This document shows positions 9,383-17,859 of a stretch of DNA of 64,000 nt, in pieces. The translations under genes and the position numbers were made by a program. This DNA is from Deltaproteobacteria bacterium Ga0077550 (lineage in GTDB: Bacteria > Myxococcota_A > Polyangia > Nannocystales > Nannocystaceae): positions 1 to 64,000 of the forward strand of contig LNFB01000325.1 in NCBI GenBank assembly GCA_001464385.1, written 5' to 3'. Under the pieces are notes generated by a model that saw only the letters and a program-made list of their open reading frames with translations, was not told where the DNA came from and did no database searches. How positions within the stretch are numbered: the stretch's first letter is position 1; every line of letters starts with the position of its first letter.

Positions 9383-11851
9383 CTAGCCCGCGACCGGGCA
9401 GGCGACCGTCTCGGTCACCGCGGCGTTGTTGTCCTCGAGGCACTCGACGACGTTGCCCGTCGACTCCTCGGCGAGGTCCACGGTCGCGTAGTAGTTCTTC
9501 GGGACCTGGGCGGGCGCCGGCACGAGCCACACGTACTGCACGAAGGCGCCGGGCAGCAGCGGTGCGTCGGTCTCCTGGGTGCCGACGTACATGCCGGTCG
9601 CGTCGGTGCCTTCCCACAGCGAGACGGGGACGCCGGCCGGGATGCCGATCGAGCCCTCGTTGCGGATCGTGACGATGATCTGGAACTCCTCGTCGAGGCA
9701 GTTCTGCAGGCCGACGGCGACGTCGATCGACAGGTCGGGCCCGTTGAAGATGCCCTCACCCTGGGCGTTCTGGCGGAAGTTGTTCAGCCCGGGGTTCAGC
9801 CAGTTCGTCTCCTCCACCATCGGCGGGATCGCGGCCGAGGTCGAGTTCGTCACGTGGTACGTGTGCTGCGGCCAGACCGAGCGGGTGCGGACCCAGCGGT
9901 CGTTCGCGTCGCCGTACACGAACACGCCCTGGCGGTTGACGTAGCCCGGGATCGCCGAGCAGTTGCCCGGCGTGGTCGCGGCGGCGATGACCACGAACTC
10001 CGAGTTCCCGTCGCCGTCGACGTCCGCGACGATCGGGTACTCGTGGATCGTCGGCGACGAGTTCTCGACCTGCAGCAGGACGGCGCCGGAGGAGCCGTCG
10101 TACACCCAGGCGTAGCACTCGTCCTGATAGAGCACCTCGGCCGCGCCGTCGCCCTGGAAGTCGAACACCGACGAGCCGGTGACGTTCGACGACAGGTCGC
10201 GGGTCACGGCGAACCACCGCACGTACGCGTCGCCCGGGCCCGGGGGCAGGGCGCCGCCCGGCTGCACGACCTCCTCGTCGGTGCGGTTGAAGTCGTAGAC
10301 CGCGTACGCGGTGGCGCCGGCGACCCCGACCTCGGGCCGGCCGTCGCCGTCGAAGTCGGCGACCGTGGGCGGACCACCACGGCCCACCGCGCCGCCGAGG
10401 CCGTCGGCCGCGAGCGTGATCGGCTGGGTGCGCGCGGCGTCGTTGCCCGCACACGCGGCGCCGGTCGGGTCGCGCCCGCACCACAGTTCACCGGTGGCGG
10501 AGTCGAGGATGCGGAGCTCGCCGTCGCAGTCGGTGCAGCCGGCGCTGACGAGGATCACCTCCGGCGTGCCGTTGGCGTCGAGGTCGGCGATCGCGGGATA
10601 GCCGTCGTCACCGCCGGCGGTCCACAGCTGGACGACATCGACGATCGGGTTGCCGACGCCGGGGTTCGTCCATGTGATGCCGAAGGCCTCGCGGCCCGTG
10701 ACGATCTCCATGTCGCCGTCGCCGTCGAGATCGGCGGAGGTGCCCATGCTGCCGATGTAGCTGTTCTGGCCGCCGAACCCGCCCGAGCCGAGGTTCAGCT
10801 CGTTGTTGAAGGCGTCGGAGACCACCAGGCCGTTGTGGTCGTAGATCGCGATGCCGATCGCGAACTCCGACTCGGCGTCGTCGTCGAGGTTGGTCGCGAG
10901 CACCGACGCGTTGCGCACGTAGACGTAGTGCGGGGTGTTGTCGGCGTTGTGCGTGCCCCAGAGGTACTGGCCCTGGCCGTTGATCGCGTGGAGCTGCGAG
11001 CGGTTGAAGTTCGCCTGGTCCCCGGTCGGCAGGCCGGCGTAGATGATGTCGGCCAGCCCGTTGCCGTCGACGTCGCCGAGCGCCGGCGTCGAGCGCATGT
11101 ACGACCGATACTGGTTGGTCATCGGGTCGTCGCCGGTGCGGAACTTCTCGTCGCCGGTCACGCCGTCGAGGATGACGATGTCACCCTCGAACGTGGTGTT
11201 GACGTCGCGGGTCTGCACGATGACCTCGGTGTCGTTGCCGCCGTCGACGTCGCCGATGAGCGGCATCGTGTGGGTCGCGTCGACCTCCCACGACCACTCG
11301 AGCGTCAGCTCGATGTCCGTGAAGTCCGGCACGATCTCGCAGGCGACCGGGTCTTGGTTGGGCAGACACTGCCCGAGGGTCGGCTCGCAGAACTCGCCGT
11401 CGGGGCAGTCGTACGAGTCGACGCACGGATCGCCGGGGGTGACGCAGTTGGGCTGCAGGCACACGTCGCCGGCGGGGCAGCAGACGTCGAGGGCGTCGCC
11501 GCAGCGCACGTTGGTGTCGCACGCCGCCAGGCACGCCCCGAGTACGCACTCCTCGTCGGAGTCGCAGCACTCCTCGCCGCATTGGATCGTCTCGCACGAC
11601 GGCGGCGGCGGTTCGCCGCTGCTGCTGGTGTCGGGCGACGCCGTGGTCTCGGTGGTGTCGGCGCCGCCGCTGCTGCTGGTGTCGACGGGCGAGGTCGTCG
11701 TCAGCGTCGGGTCGAACGAGGTGCTCCCCTCGTCGTCGGACTCGGCCCGGTCATCGCGACAGGCGACCGCGGAGAGGGCGAGCAGGCCGAGCGCTGCGCG
11801 TCGGAGCCGGAGCGCCCGCGCGGGAGTAGATGATGTCTGGGTCAATCGCAT
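9383..11851 (-). CDS. large FG-GAP/VCBS-repeat lipoprotein
   Basis: An 822-residue surface or secreted lipoprotein. The signal peptide ends in the lipobox SAVAC (Cys31). A Thr/Ser/Asp-rich linker (about 32-85) is followed by a Cys-rich stretch (about 85-170; CGEECC, CCPAGDVC, DSYDCPDGEFC). Then comes a beta-propeller region with repeated calcium-loop motifs such as GDVDGNGLAD, ADLDGDGDME, ADFDGDGRPE and ADVDGDGNSE. The last about 130 residues form a CARDB-like Ig-type domain ending NAAVTETVACPVAG. FG-GAP propellers in this clade are exported and calcium-stabilised, and probably bind proteins or glycans. It stands alone; the 240-base gap upstream should carry its promoter. Confidence 0.88.
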   Translation of the reverse strand: MRLTQTSSTPARALRLRRAALGLLALSAVACRDDRAESDDEGSTSFDPTLTTTSPVDTSSSGGADTTETTASPDTSSSGEPPPPSCETIQCGEECCDSDEECVLGACLAACDTNVRCGDALDVCCPAGDVCLQPNCVTPGDPCVDSYDCPDGEFCEPTLGQCLPNQDPVACEIVPDFTDIELTLEWSWEVDATHTMPLIGDVDGGNDTEVIVQTRDVNTTFEGDIVILDGVTGDEKFRTGDDPMTNQYRSYMRSTPALGDVDGNGLADIIYAGLPTGDQANFNRSQLHAINGQGQYLWGTHNADNTPHYVYVRNASVLATNLDDDAESEFAIGIAIYDHNGLVVSDAFNNELNLGSGGFGGQNSYIGSMGTSADLDGDGDMEIVTGREAFGITWTNPGVGNPIVDVVQLWTAGGDDGYPAIADLDANGTPEVILVSAGCTDCDGELRILDSATGELWCGRDPTGAACAGNDAARTQPITLAADGLGGAVGRGGPPTVADFDGDGRPEVGVAGATAYAVYDFNRTDEEVVQPGGALPPGPGDAYVRWFAVTRDLSSNVTGSSVFDFQGDGAAEVLYQDECYAWVYDGSSGAVLLQVENSSPTIHEYPIVADVDGDGNSEFVVIAAATTPGNCSAIPGYVNRQGVFVYGDANDRWVRTRSVWPQHTYHVTNSTSAAIPPMVEETNWLNPGLNNFRQNAQGEGIFNGPDLSIDVAVGLQNCLDEEFQIIVTIRNEGSIGIPAGVPVSLWEGTDATGMYVGTQETDAPLLPGAFVQYVWLVPAPAQVPKNYYATVDLAEESTGNVVECLEDNNAAVTETVACPVAG

Positions 11852-12091
11852 GGGCTAAGGCAACCCTCCGTGTTGCAGGATAACAAGCTCGCGGTCCCGC
11901 GGCACGTGTCCAGGGGCACCCTCGCGCTCGCACATCGGATCGCGAACCTTCGACAATGCACCGACGCGCTCGAAAGGTGTGGCAAGCTGCCCCATGGTCC
12001 GCTCGCGACCACGTCGCGACAGGACCGTGGTGGGCCGCCAGCGCGGTGATGGCCGCGTCGCGCCCACGCATGCATCGGGAACGGTCGCGCA

Positions 12092-12472
12092 CTATGACGT
12101 GGGCGTCGCGGATCGGGATCGACGTCCGGTGATGGTTCGCGGCGCGCCGAGGCCGAAGCGCCGCAGATCGACGCGGCCCCGCGCATCGAACACGACGCCC
12201 TCCGCGAGCAGTCGCGCGCGCTGTTCGGCGGCCGCCTCGCCGTCGAGGCTGATGCACCCACGGGCGTTCACGACCCGGTGCCATGGCACGGCGCCCCGAC
12301 CCCCGGCGTCCCCGAGCTCCCGCAGCGCGAACCCGACCTGCCGTGCGCGGCCGGGCAGCCCTGCGAGCGCGGCGACCTGTCCGTAGGCCGCGACGCGACC
12401 GCGCGGGATGCCGCGGACTGCCCGGAAGATCCGCGCGTAGGCCGAGCCGTCGGACGCCATGCTCGCCGCCAT
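12092..12472 (-). CDS. alkyltransferase-like protein (ATL), MGMT family without active cysteine
   Basis: A 126-residue DNA-binding protein of the O6-alkylguanine transferase fold. The motif that is PCHRV in true methyltransferases reads PWHRVV here, with Trp64 in place of the acceptor cysteine. That substitution defines the ATL group. The Tyr30 and Arg44 positions (AAYGQVAALAG; ARQVGFAL) used for base flipping are present. ATL proteins flip and mark O6-alkylguanine for nucleotide excision repair rather than repairing it. ATG 12472 was chosen; ATG 12460 is an alternative four codons later. It is divergent from the vWA lipoprotein. Confidence 0.9.
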   Translation of the reverse strand: MAASMASDGSAYARIFRAVRGIPRGRVAAYGQVAALAGLPGRARQVGFALRELGDAGGRGAVPWHRVVNARGCISLDGEAAAEQRARLLAEGVVFDARGRVDLRRFGLGAPRTITGRRSRSATPTS

Positions 12473-12607
12473 CGTACGGCGCCTCGCATCCGCGTGGGTG
12501 CGCGACCGCGAAACCCGCGACGCTCCCCGTCGGCAGGGGTGATCGGGTCGGAATCCCCTCGCCGAGTCGGTGTCCAAGCCCGACACTCTCGCCCGCCCAG
12601 GACCCGC

Positions 12608-13747
12608 ATGCCGAGCACCCGTCCCCGCCTCCTCCTCCTCCTGCCCGCCTTCGCCCTCGGGCCCAGCTGTGGCGGCGATGGGGACGCGCGGGGCACCGCC
12701 GACGACGCTGGCGGTGGCATCTCGGTCTCGATCTCCGTCGACGGCGGCGGCAGCGGGGACAGCGACGACACCGAGAACCCCCTCGATCCGATCCCCGACG
12801 TCGGCGATCCCGACAGCGGCAACGGGCCCGGCGGAGACGAGGAGTGCGCGTCGCAGACGACGGCCGCCGAGAACAAGAAGCAGCCCGCCGACATCCTCGT
12901 GATCGTCGACAACTCGGGCAGCATGGATTTCGAGGCGGCCGCGGTGCAGACCAACCTGAACGCGTTCTCGCAGCAGATCGTCGACAGCGGGATCGACGTC
13001 CGCGTGGTGCTGATCTCGAGCTACCCGGGCGACGGCAACGGCATCTGCATCGACCCGCCGCTGGGCAGCGGGGGTTGCCCGGACAACGACAACAACCCGC
13101 CGCTGTTCACCCACGTCGATCAGCGCGTGAGCAGCAACGACGCGCTCGTGCAGATCCTCGATCACCAGCCGCAGTGGGGCGCCGTGGTGCGCCCGGAGGC
13201 TGCCCTCCACTTCATGGTCGTCAGCGACGACGAGTCGGAGATCGGCGCGCTCGACTTCGACATGGCGTTGAAGGCGTTGAGCCCCGACTACGCGCTGTAC
13301 AAGCTGCACGGCATCGTGTGCACCACCGAGTGCGACGAGACCGCCGCGATCGGCAACGTCTACATGACCCTCGGGCAGCTCACCGACGGGATCATCAGCG
13401 ATCTGTGCCTGCAGGACTTCCAGCCGGTGTTCGACCAGCTCGCGACCGAGGTCATCTCGGGGGCGCAGATCGCCTGCGAGTGGGACGTCCCCGAGGCGCC
13501 CGAGGGCGAGGACTTCGACCCGACGAAGGTCAACGTCGAGTTCGACGACGGCATGGGCGGTGGCTTCGACATCGGCTACGTCGAGTCCCCCGCCGCGTGC
13601 GTCGACGTCGTCGACGGCTGGCACTACGACAACCCTGCCGCGCCGACGAAGATCATCGCGTGCCCGCAGACGTGTCAGAAGATCCAGGGCGTCGACACCG
13701 CCCAGATCAACATCTCGCTCGGCTGCGATTCGGTGCCGGCGGGCTGA
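12608..13747 (+). CDS. vWA-domain lipoprotein
   Basis: A 379-residue lipoprotein. The signal peptide ends in a lipobox at Cys21 (LGPSC), and an acidic Gly/Asp/Ser linker runs to about residue 80. From about 97 there is a von Willebrand factor A domain with an intact MIDAS (VDNSGSM at the first strand, then VVSDDE later), so divalent-metal-dependent ligand binding is likely. Many cysteines follow (GGCPDNDN, CTTECDE, CPQTCQK), which fits an oxidising extracytoplasmic location. ATG 12608 gives a canonical short n-region. The protein is probably surface-exposed and adhesive or inhibitory; no partner is visible. A strong hairpin follows the stop. Confidence 0.86.
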   Translation: MPSTRPRLLLLLPAFALGPSCGGDGDARGTADDAGGGISVSISVDGGGSGDSDDTENPLDPIPDVGDPDSGNGPGGDEECASQTTAAENKKQPADILVIVDNSGSMDFEAAAVQTNLNAFSQQIVDSGIDVRVVLISSYPGDGNGICIDPPLGSGGCPDNDNNPPLFTHVDQRVSSNDALVQILDHQPQWGAVVRPEAALHFMVVSDDESEIGALDFDMALKALSPDYALYKLHGIVCTTECDETAAIGNVYMTLGQLTDGIISDLCLQDFQPVFDQLATEVISGAQIACEWDVPEAPEGEDFDPTKVNVEFDDGMGGGFDIGYVESPAACVDVVDGWHYDNPAAPTKIIACPQTCQKIQGVDTAQINISLGCDSVPAG

Positions 13748-13773
13748 GTTGCGGATGAACGCGGTTGCTTGGT

Positions 13774-13795
13774 GGGCCTGCGCGGTCGCAGGCCC
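13774..13795. terminator. strong bidirectional hairpin between convergent genes
   Basis: 9-bp perfect stem GGGCCTGCG / CGCAGGCCC with a CGGT tetraloop, centred in the 61-base gap between the stops of the vWA gene (+) and the MYXO-CTERM gene (-). It can fold on either transcript. No U-run. Confidence 0.55.
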
Positions 13796-13808
13796 CATCC
13801 GCCGCGCC

Positions 13809-14585
13809 TCAGCGGGCCTGACGGCGCCGCGGCCACGTGACGCCGAGCGCCAGCAGCACGAGGACGCCGAGGGTTCCGCCGGCATCCGAGTCGACGGCGC
13901 AGCCCTTCTTCGTCGGCTCGACGGGCGGTGGGCCACCCTCGCCACCGCCGCCGCCGGCGTCGCCGCCCGACAGCGTGTCGAGGGCGTCCTGCGCGGCCGA
14001 GTCGGCCTCGGGCTCCTTGCCCTCTTCGTCGCCGCCTTCGCCGGCCGGGGCCGCGGGTGCGGGCGTCCAGCCCAGCGTCACCTTGCCGGACGCGAGCTTG
14101 AAGTCCTTGCCCTTGTCGTCCTGCTGCGTGATCTCGATGGCGTACGTCTTGTTCTTGTTGAAGCCCTTGCTGCCCTCGAGCTCGAGCTCGAGGCTCAGGT
14201 ACTTCCCGCCGTCGTAGCCCTCTTCGGCGACGCTGTACGCGAGATAGGACTTGCCGTCGGGGAGCTTGCCGTAGAACTCGATGTTGAGGCCGCCGGGCGC
14301 GCCCTTGTCGAGCTTGGCCCACAGGTGGACGATCCAGACCTCTTCGCCGGGTTGGCTGGGGATCTCGTCCTTCGCGGCGCCGCGGCCCGCGTCGGTGAGC
14401 TTGCCGTCCCCGTCGACCGCGAGCGCGGCGGTGCCGACCTTGATCTCACCGGCGTAGGCGGTCGAGGTCGCGAAGAGGGTGAGTCCCAGGGCCAGCGCGC
14501 CGGCTGCACCCGCGAGGGAGGCAGCGAGACCGCGGCGACGAGCGTGCGACGAAGACGTGAGTGGATTCCTCGAGGGTGACGCCAT
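13809..14585 (-). CDS. secreted protein with MYXO-CTERM-like sorting tail
   Basis: A 258-residue exported protein. It has an N-terminal signal peptide (SLAGAAGALALGLTLFATS, cleavage after AYA). A beta-rich domain follows (about residues 45-175: KVGTAALAVDGDGKL ... VWIVHLWAKLD ... YAIEITQQDD) with no recognised family. Then comes a Glu/Ala/Gly-rich linker and a C-terminal KKGCAVDSD, hydrophobic helix and RRRQAR. That Cys, membrane helix, Arg-cluster order matches the MYXO-CTERM surface-anchoring signal. ATG 14585 is used; ATG 14600 in the same frame would add five residues. It probably sits on the cell surface. Confidence 0.8.
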   Translation of the reverse strand: MASPSRNPLTSSSHARRRGLAASLAGAAGALALGLTLFATSTAYAGEIKVGTAALAVDGDGKLTDAGRGAAKDEIPSQPGEEVWIVHLWAKLDKGAPGGLNIEFYGKLPDGKSYLAYSVAEEGYDGGKYLSLELELEGSKGFNKNKTYAIEITQQDDKGKDFKLASGKVTLGWTPAPAAPAGEGGDEEGKEPEADSAAQDALDTLSGGDAGGGGGEGGPPPVEPTKKGCAVDSDAGGTLGVLVLLALGVTWPRRRQAR

Positions 14586-14661
14586 GGCGAGGCGGAACAT
14601 AGCACGCCGGCCCGCGCGGTCGCGACTCCCGCCCTCGGGCCACCACCTCGACGGTGGCGCG

Positions 14662-14964
14662 CTAGCGCTGCGCGGCGGCGACGAGGCCCGCGAGCTCGCC
14701 ACGCTCGTCGAGCTCGGCGATGTCGTCGTAGCCACCGACCGAGCGGCCGCCGATGAAGACCTGGGGCACGGTGGTGCGACCGGTCTGCGCGACGAGCCAC
14801 GCGCGGGCATCGGCGTTGCCGTCGACGGGCACCTGCACGAACGCGAACGCGCGGGCACGCAGCAGGCGCAGCGCCATCATGCAGTAGCCGCACCACCGCG
14901 TGGTGTAGATGACCACCGGCTCGGGGAACGCCGAGGGCGGCGCGAACTCGGGCCCGTCAGACAT
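14662..14964 (-). CDS. grxC: glutaredoxin (GrxC-like)
   Basis: A 100-residue glutathione-dependent thiol-disulfide oxidoreductase. The active site is Cys25-Gly-Tyr-Cys28 (TTRWCGYC), the cis-proline motif is TVPQVFI, and the glutathione-binding GGYDD follows. Dithiol CxYC glutaredoxins reduce ribonucleotide reductase and protein disulfides in the cytoplasm. Its start overlaps the end of the upstream gene by 8 bases, so the two are translationally coupled. The first about 15 residues are a Pro-rich extension not usual for GrxC. Confidence 0.9.
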   Translation of the reverse strand: MSDGPEFAPPSAFPEPVVIYTTRWCGYCMMALRLLRARAFAFVQVPVDGNADARAWLVAQTGRTTVPQVFIGGRSVGGYDDIAELDERGELAGLVAAAQR

Positions 14965-15655
14965 CGTCGCGGAGCAGGGCGAGGATCTCTTCGTCGAGCT
15001 GGGCCTGGTGCTCGCTGGCGTACTTGCCGACGATCACGTCGCGACGCTGGGTGATCGGCGTGCCGACCTTCACGCCCGCGCCACCGATGCCACCGACGGC
15101 GCGTCGGCGGATGCGGCTGGGGCCCGGGCTCGGCCGCGACTGGCCGTGGCCCGCCGCGGCGGCGGCCACCTGCGCGCGGGCCTCGGCGGCCGCGAACACC
15201 GGGTGCGAGAGGCTCGGATCGACGGTGGGCCCCGGTCGGCCGGTCTGCAGCGGCGGCCCCTGGGGCTCGACGTCTCGCGGCTCGGGCGGGGCGCGCCGCT
15301 CGGGCCGTGCTGCGGCCGCGTTGTCGGGCGGCAGCTCGGTGATCTCGCGGTTGTCCTCGACCGGGTGCGCGCCGATGACCCGCTCGATCTTCTCGTCGAA
15401 CTCGCCGTTGCGCAGCGAGCGGATCATCGCCTTGTGCGAGTCCTGCATCAGCGCGATGACGACGGGCCCGACCTCGGCCTCGGCGAGGCGCTCGCGGTAC
15501 TCGGTCTTCCGGCTCGCGATGATCGTGCCGTCGTAGAAGACGTGCGTGAAGATGTGGGCCTTGTCGACGCCCGAGTCCTCCGTCTGCACGTGATACAGCC
15601 GACCGCGATGCGGGATGTTGTGGTTGTATCCGAGCTGAGGAGACGGAGATTTCAT
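14957..15655 (-). CDS. conserved deltaproteobacterial-type protein of unknown function
   Basis: A 232-residue soluble protein. Residues about 5-90 form a conserved domain (GYNHNIPHRGRLYHVQTEDSG ... THVFYDGTIIASRKTEY ... MQDSHKAMIRSLRNGEFD) that I recognise as common in myxobacteria and relatives but with no assigned function. The middle is Pro/Ala/Arg-rich and probably disordered. The end (VIVGKYASEHQAQLDEEIL) is helical. It overlaps the glutaredoxin gene by 8 bases and leads that operon, which suggests some link to redox or stress, but this is inference. A relatively AT-rich patch (TTGAAATGTAACA near 15680) in the divergent 240-base gap could hold its promoter. Confidence 0.78.
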   Translation of the reverse strand: MKSPSPQLGYNHNIPHRGRLYHVQTEDSGVDKAHIFTHVFYDGTIIASRKTEYRERLAEAEVGPVVIALMQDSHKAMIRSLRNGEFDEKIERVIGAHPVEDNREITELPPDNAAAARPERRAPPEPRDVEPQGPPLQTGRPGPTVDPSLSHPVFAAAEARAQVAAAAAGHGQSRPSPGPSRIRRRAVGGIGGAGVKVGTPITQRRDVIVGKYASEHQAQLDEEILALLRDDV

Positions 15656-15895
15656 TGGGCCGACGGGCGCCCCGGCCCTTGAAATGTAACACGATCGCGG
15701 GCCGGAGGCGCGGCCCGACTCGTGCCGAACCGCGCGGGGCGAGGGGCCGAGTCGGGACGCGCGTCGCGCGGGCCCCTCGGCACACCCGAGGCGATGCCGC
15801 GCAGCGCGGGCCCAGGGGCCCGGAATTCGGCCGCTCCAAAGCGGTGCCCCCGGCCCGGTTTCGTGCTAAGCCCCACCCCTTCCTGAGGCCTCGCC

Positions 15896-16876
15896 GTGGT
15901 GACGCCGAGCACAGAACTCTGGGTCGCCGAAGACCTCCTGGCTCCGCTGCGCGAGATCGCGGCGCTGCAGACGTACCCGCACAAGTCGATCACCGCCCAG
16001 GTCGCGGCCCAGGCGAGCCGCGTCGCCGAGGTCGATCCGGCGCGCATCTACGAGCTGGTGACGCCGCCGCTGTGCAGCAAGGTCCCGCACCTCGTGCTGC
16101 AGTGGATGCGCGACACCGGGTTGCTGCACGCGCTGCTGCCGGAGCTCGACGCGACCGTCGCGTTCTCGCAGGAGGCCGACCGCAAGCACAAGGACGTCTG
16201 GGAGCACACCAAGGCGGTCGTGTGGCAGGCGGTGCCGCGCCCCACGGTGCGCTGGGCCGCGGCGCTCCACGACATCGGCAAGGTCAGCACCCGGCGCTTC
16301 GCGAAGGACGGCAAGGTCACCTTCCACGGCCATGCCGAGGACGGCGTGCGCATGTTCCGACGCGGCGTGGTCAAGCGCATCGGCTTCCCCGACGACGTGC
16401 GCGATCGGGTCGAGATCCTCATCCTGCACCACCTGCGCCCCGGTCAGTACGACGGCGACTGGTCCGACGCGGCGGTGCGCCGCTTCGGTCGCGAGATGGC
16501 ACCGTTCCTCCGCGACCTGTTGGATCTGTCGCGCGCCGACGTCACGAGTCGGCGGCCGGGCAAGCGCAAGCGCTGCCTCGTGATGATCAGCGAGCTGGCG
16601 CGGCGGATCGACGCGCTCGAGGAGGCGGATGCGGTGGCCAAGCCGTTGCCGCCGGGCCTCGGCAATGAGCTCATGGCTGCGCTCGGCCTGCCGCCGGGGC
16701 GCCACCTCGGCGAGCTCCGCACGCGGCTCGAGGCCCTGCACGCCGCCGGCGAGATCCAAGGCGGGATGCCGGCGTCGTACTACGTCGAGCAGGTCCGGGC
16801 CCGCGACCTGCTCGCGGGCATCGAGATCGTCGCGCCGCGGAACCTGGCGCCGCGCGAGCCGGATCCACGCAAGTGA
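15896..16876 (+). CDS. HD-domain protein, CCA-transferase-like without nucleotidyltransferase head
   Basis: A 326-residue protein starting at GTG 15896 (TGAGG lies about 12 bases upstream). Residues about 60-200 match the HD portion of bacterial CCA-adding enzymes and poly(A) polymerases: HKDVWEHTKAVV, AALHDIGKV (the HD pair), FHGHAEDG and ILHHLRPGQYD. Residues about 215-310 match their C-terminal RNA-binding helices (LPPGLGNELMAALGLPPG). The N-terminal polymerase head with GxGD...DxD is absent; only about 50 residues precede the HD part. In E. coli CCA enzyme the HD domain gives 2',3'-cyclic phosphodiesterase and phosphatase activity, so this may be a stand-alone tRNA-end phosphohydrolase. 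Confidence 0.84.
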   Translation: MVTPSTELWVAEDLLAPLREIAALQTYPHKSITAQVAAQASRVAEVDPARIYELVTPPLCSKVPHLVLQWMRDTGLLHALLPELDATVAFSQEADRKHKDVWEHTKAVVWQAVPRPTVRWAAALHDIGKVSTRRFAKDGKVTFHGHAEDGVRMFRRGVVKRIGFPDDVRDRVEILILHHLRPGQYDGDWSDAAVRRFGREMAPFLRDLLDLSRADVTSRRPGKRKRCLVMISELARRIDALEEADAVAKPLPPGLGNELMAALGLPPGRHLGELRTRLEALHAAGEIQGGMPASYYVEQVRARDLLAGIEIVAPRNLAPREPDPRK

Positions 16877-16918
16877 TCGCGGGCGCCGCGTCGGCGCTCG
16901 GCTATGCTGGTCCGCGCG

Positions 16919-17764
16919 ATGCGTTGGGACCGCGACCACCAGTCCAGTGACGTCGAGGATCGCCGCGGCATGGGCCCCGCCGGTGGCGGCGGCGGGGGCG
17001 GCATCATGCTGCTCTTCACGCTGTTCCGGATCTTCGGCTGGCCGGGCCTCGTCATCGGCCTCGTCATCTTCGGCGCGCTCCAGTTCTGCGGCGACTCCAG
17101 TCGATCGCTGTCGCGCGACGAGGCGCCGGCGAGCGCCGGGGCGCACGACGAGATGGGCACGTTCGTCGGCTTCGTCCTCGACGACGCGCAGACCCAGTGG
17201 GAGAAGAACTTCGCCGCCGTCGGCCGCCGCTACGAGCGGGCCAAGCTGGTGCTGTTCACCGAGCGCGTGGACTCGGCGTGCGGCCTCGCCTCGGCGGCGA
17301 CCGGTCCGTTCTACTGCCCGCGCGATCGCAAGGTGTACATCGACCTGTCGTTCTACGCCGCGCTGCGCGAGCGCCTCGGTGCGCCCGGCGACTTCGCCCA
17401 GGCCTACGTGATCGCCCACGAGGTCGGGCACCACGTGCAGAACCTGCTCGGACAGCTCGAGCACGGCAACGACGAGGGCGCGAACCGGGGGTCGGTGCGC
17501 ACCGAGCTGCAGGCCGACTGCTACGCCGGCATCTGGGCCCACGGCACGCAGCAGCGCGACGTGCTCGAGCAGGGCGACCTCGACGAGGCGTTGCGGGCGG
17601 CCGAGGCGATCGGCGACGACACGCTGCAGCGTGCGAGCCGCGGGACCGTGCAGCCGGAGAGCTGGACCCACGGCTCGTCGGCCCAGCGCCAGCGGTGGTT
17701 CCGCCGGGGCTTCGAGACCGGGCGCATCGACGCGTGCGACACGTTCGCCGCGGCCGACCTGTGA
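16919..17764 (+). CDS. ypfJ: putative neutral zinc metallopeptidase, YpfJ family
   Basis: A 281-residue membrane-anchored protein. The N-terminus MRWDRDHQSSDVEDRRG is the family signature and fixes the start at 16919. A Gly-rich loop leads to one membrane helix (about 38-62). The periplasmic domain contains IAHEVGHHVQN, the HExxH-like zinc site, and ELQADCYAGIW with the third ligand region. The family (UPF0757/YpfJ) has predicted, not well-proven, peptidase activity. It sits 42 bases after the HD gene on the same strand. A full-length, intact copy. Confidence 0.92.
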   Translation: MRWDRDHQSSDVEDRRGMGPAGGGGGGGIMLLFTLFRIFGWPGLVIGLVIFGALQFCGDSSRSLSRDEAPASAGAHDEMGTFVGFVLDDAQTQWEKNFAAVGRRYERAKLVLFTERVDSACGLASAATGPFYCPRDRKVYIDLSFYAALRERLGAPGDFAQAYVIAHEVGHHVQNLLGQLEHGNDEGANRGSVRTELQADCYAGIWAHGTQQRDVLEQGDLDEALRAAEAIGDDTLQRASRGTVQPESWTHGSSAQRQRWFRRGFETGRIDACDTFAAADL

Positions 17765-17859
17765 GCGCGGCGGCCATCTGCGTGGGTCCTCGGTGGGTGT
17801 GATCGGGCCCACGCCCGGCCCAGACGGATCGCCGCGGGCGGTCCCACTCACCGGTCGCA

